Assembly: GCF_039555335.1 (NCBI RefSeq)
Contig: NC_092640.1
Coordinates: 29,178,026-29,242,025, forward strand
Source of the DNA: Amphiura filiformis
Taxonomy: Eukaryota; Echinodermata; Ophiuroidea; Amphilepidida; Amphiuridae
Direction of reading: 5' to 3'
DNA length: 64,000 nucleotides
The position numbers and the translations under genes were made by a program. Positions within the stretch are counted from its first letter, which is position 1. Each line of letters opens with the position of its first letter. Shown here one piece after another: positions 57,721 through 64,000 of the stretch. The notes below the pieces were generated by a model. The model worked only from the letters and a program-made list of their open reading frames with translations. It was not told the DNA's origin and did no database searches.

Positions 57721-58839
57721 AGAGTGAAAAACCACTCTAAAAGAGTGAAATCTCACTCCAAAAAAGAGCCGCCAGGGAGACCCATCTTTTAGAGTGAAGT
57801 TTGCTCTCAAAAAAGAGTGAAAAAATTCACTCCGGAAAAGAGTGAATCAGTAAAGTTTATTTATTTATTCATTTAGGCCTATTTTATATACAAAAATATC
57901 ATAGCAGTTCATAACAGCTACTATGTGCTTCAAATTGTTGTAAGGCTAGGCCCCAGGCTAGGGTATGGCCCCGGGGTATGGCCCGATCTAGGAATGTTGA
58001 ACTGGTCTAAAGCATAAGCACATACACAATGTGTCGAATTCAGTGTGGGATGAATGATGAAAAACTATGAATTTAGTGAAGCTAATAGTCAAACTGTCGG
58101 GTGGTGAGTACACTTAGGTATAGGATATAACACTTGGCATTTACCATCATGCCCATGTTTACAGACCACAGTCTGGAGAAGCGTGAAGCGGCGTAACCTA
58201 CATACACAATGTGTCGAATTCAGTGTGGGATGAATGATGAAAAACTATGAATTTAGTGAAGCTAATAGTCAAACTGTTCAATGGTGAGTACACTTAGGTG
58301 TAGGACATAACACTTGGCATTTACCATCATGACCATGTTTACAGACCACAGTCTGGAGAAGCGTGAACGGGAGCGTGAAGCGGCGTAACCTACATAGGGC
58401 CTATGCGTACATGTATACCGGCAACTGGGCCGGTAACAAACTGCACACATATAGACATATTAAGCTTACTGCAGCCGCTGTCTCCAGACCAAGTGTATAC
58501 TTGCTACGAGTTATGACCTAGGCCTACACATAAATGTAATCACTATTGAGTATGCTGTCTATTTCTTCATCAAATCCGCTTTCTTTTCGCCATTCATTCA
58601 CACACTGTTCTCCATCGTGTTACACAAGCTCAACAAATATCGGACGATTTTCGGCGCTTCTGATTGGCGGACAGTTCACTCCAAGAAAGAGTGAGATTTT
58701 GAGCCACTCTGTGAGCGAGTGAGGCTCACTCGAAATCGCGAGTGAAATATGTATACTGTTTTCACTCTTTTAGAGCTAAAACCCACTCTATTAGAGCTAA
58801 CTAAAATTCACTCTGAAATTCAGAGTGGTTTTTCACTCT
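57721..58839. mobile_element. Foldback element with clustered AGAGTG/CACTCT motifs
   Basis: The left end AGAGTGAAAAACCACTCT and the right end AGAGTGGTTTTTCACTCT are inverted copies. Both terminal about 150-bp zones carry many AGAGTGAA, TTCACTCT and CACTCTAAAAGAGTG motifs. The interior has a 180-bp direct duplication (58021-58396) and no coding frame. No named family is recognised. Confidence 0.7.
58021..58396. repeat. 180-bp direct tandem duplication inside the foldback element
   Basis: CATACACAATGTGTCGAATT recurs at 58021 and 58201, and the units are nearly identical through TCTGGAGAAGCGTGAA. Confidence 0.95.
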
Positions 58840-58934
58840 GCTGAAGTCTGGTTTATGAAACAACACATCCGTCAATATAATTGGGGACAACTGCATCGCA
58901 GTCCTGCTTCCTGAAGATATTGTGTGAAAGGTGG

Positions 58935-59030
58935 AAATGGCACCATTTTTGGAGAAAACAGCGCAAGGGGATAAGCGTTTGGAGAAAGCAGCGCAAGGAG
59001 GTAAGTGTTTGGAGAAAGCGACGCCATTTT
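58935..59030. repeat. About 33-bp tandem repeat, three units
   Basis: Units contain TTTGGAGAAA and CAGCGCAAGGGG or variants. They produce a WRKQRK-type repeating open frame that is not supported as a gene. Confidence 0.7.
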
Positions 59031-59317
59031 TGTGTGAGGATTTTATTCGCAAGGATATTTATCAATGCAAGTATACAATGGACTTCGCTGATTTTCGAAG
59101 GACAAGTGAATAAGGATATACATCAGCCGTCCAGAACATTACATTGCAAAACCTCTATGTTACCATCAAGAAGAAGAATGCTGGCTAAGTACTGATTAGT
59201 TTAAAGAATAATTATATTTGATTATTTTGTATGTGCATTTATTGTCATATATTGTACCAATCATATCTTACTTTCAATTAAAGATTTTGTTAGCTTAATC
59301 AAACAGTTTAGGCCTAT

Positions 59318-59390
59318 TAAGTGCATTCGTGTGAATTTGGGTAAAAGGTGATTTTGGCCTTGAGTCAGTACGACTCGTAACACAATCAAC
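59318..59390 (+). repeat. Short dispersed repeat shared with 8265-8335
   Basis: GTGCATTCGTGTGAATTTGG and AAAAGGTGATTTT-GCCTTGA occur here and in reverse complement at 8265-8335. Confidence 0.7.
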
Positions 59391-59530
59391 AAAGAAGAAG
59401 AACACTAAATTTGGAGTCAAGAACGCCAATTTGTGAGGAACTTTGTAGCTGAGGACATATTTTTATATTGAAAATTAGGGATGGGCAAGATATGTTCTGG
59501 TAATTTTTGTACTCTGTTCTTATATACAAT

Positions 59531-59683
59531 CAGTCTGCTCTGAAGTACAAAGTACCGACGCGGACGCACACATTGTGCCGACTTTGAAGGCACGCATACC
59601 TGCAACAGAGACACATCACTACGCACTGTTAACGCGCTGTATACGCGCGCGTTGTCACTTTGTACTTCAGAGTGGACAAACTG
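59531..59683. mobile_element. Short inverted-repeat element
   Basis: CAGTCTGCTCTGAAGTACAA pairs with TTGTACTTCAGAGTGGACAA, giving arms of about 25 bp separated by about 100 bp of CG-richer sequence. Confidence 0.65.
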
Positions 59684-60005
59684 TAGATTGTGTCTTAACA
59701 ATTTGTGTCCAGACAATTTGCCATATTTTGTGTGATATTATTTATTCAGACAATATAATAAATTTGAACGCAAAAAACCAATAAACGTATAGTCATGTGA
59801 GTATACGGTAAAAGCGGTAACCATGGCAAAGATATTGATTTCACAATGACAGGCTTATGGCATGAGATTCCATAGACGATTGCTTATCTACATACAGTTA
59901 GCATCCTGGACAACCGATTCTTTTGTTATGCAAGGCTCACTCAGTCATTTAATGAGGCAATACAAACGATCGAATTTGGTGTTGAAAGGAGCTAAATTTT
60001 TAGTT

Positions 60006-61003
60006 ACACCTTTTCGATGTAAAATTAATTTTCTCGGCCAAATGAAAAGCAATCATTTTCATTTTTTCAGTAAATGTCAGGAAAAATTGTAGTGCTTGAT
60101 ACTGTATTTTTAATTTTCTAGTGTTAAACTTAGGCGTGAAATTTAGTCATTTAGTGTAAGATTTTCGATTTTGATAGGCTTAAACTCTGCCCGCGGGCCT
60201 TTTTTTGGATCAACCTTTTAGCTTTTCAAAGTAAGATAGTTCGCTAATGAAGGATTTTTCCCAACTTTCTAACGCACATCACCGTGAGCGATATATCATA
60301 GTTTTGTCAGAATTTGCGTTTTCATTTCACCATTTTTACTGCCGGCTGACCATTTTTCAAAATCAACGCGTGAAATCTAAGGCTAATACTAGCATTGTGG
60401 ATCGATACCCCTGGGTTTAATAGGAATACCGGCATGGCTACAGTGTTGCTAGAACTTCAATATAGCAAAGAAATTCCCAGGCCTATAGCGCTCCTACTGA
60501 TCATGTTTAACCAGAACACTCATTTGGGGATTTGGGCTACCAAATCGCTGTCGGGCAATTTGCTTTCAATGGAAAATTGACCTGGATAAACAACAAAGGA
60601 AATATCGACTATTTCTGCTGGTTGCTCTCGAGATAAAAGTACTGAGTGGACATTTTCGGAGCATGAAGGGAAAAAGGGTAAAACAAAAACGGAAATTCTG
60701 ACAAAACTATAACATATAGACCCACACGATGTGCCTTACAGGGGTGGGAAATATCTTTCTTTAGCAAACTATATTAGTTTGAGACGCTAAAACATGAATT
60801 CCGTAAAAAGCTCGCGGGCGAATTCAAGGCCTATAAAAATCAAAAATATCACACTAAAAGACACAATTTGATGCTTAATTTTAACACCAGGATTTAAAAA
60901 AATGTATATCCAAGCACCAAGTTTTTAACTGACATTACTGAAGAAAAAAAATTATTGCTTTATATTTGACCGAGAAAATTAATTTCATAGCAAAAAGGTG
61001 TAT
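60006..61003. mobile_element. Long-TIR foldback element (family with several partial copies here)
   Basis: Inverted arms of about 320 bp (60006-60325 and 60685-61003) share outer blocks ACACCTTTT and TTAATTTTCTCGG. Shared inner blocks include GTTCGCTAATGAAGG-like sequence and AGTTTTGTCAGAATTTGCGT or complements. The spacer is about 360 bp. Solo or partial arms lie at 9877-10015 and 23630-23875, and short matches near 19445-19510 and 22450-22515. No transposase frame. Confidence 0.75.
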
Positions 61004-62203
61004 CTCTGAATTGTGCTGATTTTAACATGTATCGATCGACTTTTAGCGCGACAAAGCATTTCTAAAGAATCGGTTGTCCAGGTGGCTGACTGCATATATA
61101 AGGAATTTTTTTTTAAGCAGACAAGTATCGACGTGGAAGCTAAATTTATACTCTTCTGTTGTGGTATTAAAATTAAATCATCCTATAATACTGCTTTTTG
61201 AGATGCCAGCTCGTGTGATTATTTTACATAAGCGTAGCAATTACAATGAATTAAGAAGAAGATTAAGAAAACAAATGACACACCTACAGGGCAGGAAGTT
61301 CACCAAGGAAAAACACACAACTGCGTTGCTGTGTTTTAAATACCATAAAGATAATTAATGAGATGAACTTAAGTCTACTTCAAAAACACATACTTAAGGT
61401 AGTAGTACCTAAATTTAGATATTCTGTTGTCTATTTACTTTGCCACTTGGAATGATTTTGCATGAAATTTGGCTCCGTTCTCATCAGAACCACGTAAACA
61501 TCAAGTTACGCTCCTGAATCGTTTATTCCAGTACAGAAGTATTATAAGCAACATCGCGTGATGGGCGTAGTCTGCAAAGAAAGCCGTAGCGGGAGTGTGC
61601 ATAATTGTCTTGAATATAACAACAGCCCATAGCTGCCGCGTGCCTAAGTTTGAGATATATAAATAATGTATTGCCTCTGAGTAAATATATTGATAGTTGG
61701 CAGCATACCTAGAATATTGTGACCTATCACCTTACCCAGGGTTGGGTATTGGATTAAACTTCGAGGTGTTGTTGAGACTCAGCAAATTTTTATATTTTAT
61801 TTTTCTGTTTTATTTTATAACCATTTTATCTTGTGTTGTTAAAACAGATCTGTGTACACAATTAGTACGGGATCCTTAAACAGACTGATTGTCGAAGTAC
61901 CATTGCCCATCACTGGAAGTCGATCAAATTCTAAAAGCAAGTATATTATTTCAAATATTATATAGGACTTTTGTCTCATTCAACGAACAATAAAAACACG
62001 ACGACAATGTTGATAGACACATAATAGCTATATATTTCAAATAGTAGCTAACTAGTTGAGAGAAGTTGAATGTATTTCTTTTGGTACTGCCTAACTTGTG
62101 GACGCCAACTTGTTCGACATGGTTTATGAGGGGTATTCGTAAAGGAACCCTTGACCGCCGCACATACCCGTACCACCTTTACATGTGAGTGCCCCCCCCG
62201 GGG
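61004..62203. other. Upstream region of the second LRR gene, nothing else recognised
   Basis: Only short open frames are present, and no element was identified. Confidence 0.45.
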
Positions 62204-62210
62204 TTATATA
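62204..62210 (+). promoter_or_regulatory. Possible TATA box
   Basis: TTATATA lies about 40 bases before the ATG at 62247. It is a weak call because start sites cannot be seen. Confidence 0.2.
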
Positions 62211-62246
62211 GCACACGAAGATTCCTAATTTCAAGATACCTTCAAA

Positions 62247-64000
62247 ATGTCAAGTTTGAGCATATTCCAAATCAAAACTACTCCCATCCTGTTTCCCCTT
62301 ATTTTCTTCAATCTGGTGTTTCATGTAATTGCGAGATTGCAAGTAGTTCCTCTATGGAATACTGCTGACAGAAACAGCTTTATATGCTCTCTCACCAAGG
62401 ATAAAACACAAATAATCGATGAAGTCACGTTCACTTTCAGTGGAGATCCATTCAACTTTTGTAGCTTGCAATTAACAGCATCAGAGGGAACAGGTACCTT
62501 GATACGTATACCTCAAGGAATAGTACCCACTGATACCTTTATGTACGTGGATAAGCAAGGAGATCTTTTGAATTGTCAGAATAGATATGTTGTTGTTACA
62601 CCAAATGAATCCTGTTCCATTGTATTTGCACACGCAAATCTCCAACTATATCTGCAAGGTGCCGGCAATGTCCTCATTAGTAATATACTAATAAACCAGT
62701 CTTTGCCTCTGTGCTTAGAAGGAGATGGTGAACAACATCAGGCTCTTTCCGGTGTATATGATACAAACAAATGTCCCCCAATAGAATTAAATCATACTGT
62801 TACCTGCTCCTCCTCCTTTGATTTTGTTTGCTCGTTTGAGTTTCCAACTAACTGTGATGCTTTTCTTGGGAACAGATACGTAGAATTTATGTGTCACAAC
62901 TCCCGGTCAAACCACACAGCTCTGATTATTTATCCAAATGATATCGTGACATTAGACCTGTCAGAACAGAATATAGTGCAAGTGACTAGTAATGCCTTTA
63001 TCGATCAGCAAGGGTTGATAACCCTAAATGTGTTTTACCTCGATGGAAATCAAATAATCTCACTGGATGAGAATTTGTTCAGTGAAACTAAGAAGCTGAC
63101 TTTTCTCTCACTAAATACAAACAAGTTGATACTTTTACCAGAAGGTTTGTTTAAAGGGTTGATTAACCTTGCTGAGTTGTACCTCCATGGAAATCAAATA
63201 ATCTCATTGGATGAGAATTTGTTCAATGAAACTAAGAAGTTGACTTTACTCTCACTATATGCAAACAAGTTGATACTTTTACCAAAAGGTTTGTTTAAAG
63301 GGTTGATTAACCTTTTTGAGTTGTACCTCCATGGAAATCAAATAACCTCATTGGATGAGAATGTGTTCAATGAAACTAAGAAGTTGACTTTTCTCTCACT
63401 AAATACAAACAAGTTGATACTTTTACCAAAAGGTTTGTTTAAAGGGTTGATTAACCTTGATGCATTGCACCTCCATGGAAATAAGTTGGCAATTTTGCCA
63501 AAAGGTTTGTTCAAAGGGTTGATTAACCTTTATCGGTTGTACCTTGAAAAAAATCATATTATTTCATTAGATGTAGATTTGTTCAACGAGACAAGTGGGC
63601 TGAGTGCACTCGATCTAAATGAAAACAAATTGACTCTTTTACCAAAAGGTTTGTTTAAAGGGTTGATTAACCTTTTTGAGTTGTACCTCCATGGAAATGA
63701 AATAACCTCATTGGATGGGGATTTGTTCAATGAAACTAAGAAGTTGACTTTTCTCTCACTAAATACAAACAAGTTGATACTTTTACCAAAAGGTTTGTTT
63801 AAACGGTTGATTAACCTTGATGCATTGCACCTCCATGGAAATCAAATAACCTCATTGGATGGGGATTTGTTCAATGAAACTAAGAAGCTGACTTTTCTCT
63901 CCCTCTCTAAAAATAAGTTGACAATTTTGCCAAAAGGTTTGTTCAAAGGGTTGATTAACCTTTATCGGTTGTACCTTGAAAAAAATCAAATTATTTCATT
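62247..64000 (+). CDS. LRR receptor ectodomain, paralogue of the first GPCR (truncated by window end)
   Basis: The frame is open for 584 codons to the window edge. Residues about 10-28 form a signal-like hydrophobic segment (TTPILFPLIFFNLVFHVIA). A cysteine-containing N-terminal domain shares landmarks with the first receptor: LQVVPLW, CSLQLTASEG, CQNRYVVV and CDAFLGN. LRRs follow from about residue 235. The LRR region is built of a 48-residue (144-bp) double-LRR cassette, roughly LYLHGNQITSLDENLFNETK plus LTFLSLNTNKLILLPKGLFK. It is repeated with very few changes, though one cassette is shortened. N-glycosylation sequons are common. By paralogy a seven-helix domain may follow outside the window, but it could also end as a secreted or GPI-type LRR protein. 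No intron is visible. Confidence 0.85.
   Translation, partial: MSSLSIFQIKTTPILFPLIFFNLVFHVIARLQVVPLWNTADRNSFICSLTKDKTQIIDEVTFTFSGDPFNFCSLQLTASEGTGTLIRIPQGIVPTDTFMYVDKQGDLLNCQNRYVVVTPNESCSIVFAHANLQLYLQGAGNVLISNILINQSLPLCLEGDGEQHQALSGVYDTNKCPPIELNHTVTCSSSFDFVCSFEFPTNCDAFLGNRYVEFMCHNSRSNHTALIIYPNDIVTLDLSEQNIVQVTSNAFIDQQGLITLNVFYLDGNQIISLDENLFSETKKLTFLSLNTNKLILLPEGLFKGLINLAELYLHGNQIISLDENLFNETKKLTLLSLYANKLILLPKGLFKGLINLFELYLHGNQITSLDENVFNETKKLTFLSLNTNKLILLPKGLFKGLINLDALHLHGNKLAILPKGLFKGLINLYRLYLEKNHIISLDVDLFNETSGLSALDLNENKLTLLPKGLFKGLINLFELYLHGNEITSLDGDLFNETKKLTFLSLNTNKLILLPKGLFKRLINLDALHLHGNQITSLDGDLFNETKKLTFLSLSKNKLTILPKGLFKGLINLYRLYLEKNQIIS

Noticed and set aside
58881-59195. 104-codon frame with WRKQRK repeats
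   Set aside because: It is mostly produced by a 33-bp tandem repeat next to a foldback element, with no domain support.

Overview
The window looks like animal nuclear DNA from an invertebrate, most likely a marine deuterostome such as an echinoderm. It is AT-rich, gene-poor and crowded with repeats. One multi-exon gene has clean GT-AG introns. The repeats are typical of metazoans: Penelope-like elements, CR1/L2-type and RTE-like LINEs, tRNA-derived SINEs, and hAT- and mariner-like MITEs. The species call is inference from gene families and repeat style only.

Layout. 1-4774 (minus): an intronless leucine-rich-repeat GPCR of the GRL101/LGR type. It has an N-terminal Tyr/Asp-rich repeat, about 30 LRRs and TM1 in one frame; TM2 to part of TM7 follow in another frame after a one-base break near 1025 and run off the window start. 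5085-5458: a 41-bp satellite. 6.3-10 kb: dispersed repeats and a Penelope tail. 10560-18427 (minus): a five-exon MFSD6-like transporter (487 residues) with SINE and Penelope remnants in its introns. Exon 1 and part of exon 2 are duplicated in tandem (19923-22934). 23.9-34.4 kb: a LINE cluster that includes two nearly identical CR1/L2-type elements in inverted orientation, one interrupted by an RTE-like LINE. 34.4-37.1 kb: tandem repeats and two foldback MITEs. 41579-42841 (minus): an intact intronless GT4 glycosyltransferase of sucrose-phosphate-synthase/cyanobacterial style, with a broken partial copy behind it. 43-45.3 kb: MITEs. 45635-50606: a 2.48-kb direct tandem duplication ending at a palindrome. 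51.3-52.2 kb: a LINE remnant with an internal inversion. 53.5-61 kb: SINE, hAT MITE and foldback elements. 62247-64000 (plus): the start of a second LRR protein paralogous to the first, with a 144-bp homogenised LRR cassette; it runs off the window end.

The two LRR proteins are probably cell-surface receptors of one expanded family and point away from each other at the window edges. The MFS transporter and the GT4 enzyme show no obvious functional link to them. Much of the rest is mobile DNA in which several insertion, deletion and duplication events can be read at base level because paired copies preserve the empty or ancestral state.

The most notable items are the probably transferred GT4 gene, the duplicated transporter first exon, the repeat-homogenised LRR receptors, a tandem duplication ending at a palindrome, and several foldback/MITE families that I cannot assign to a named family.
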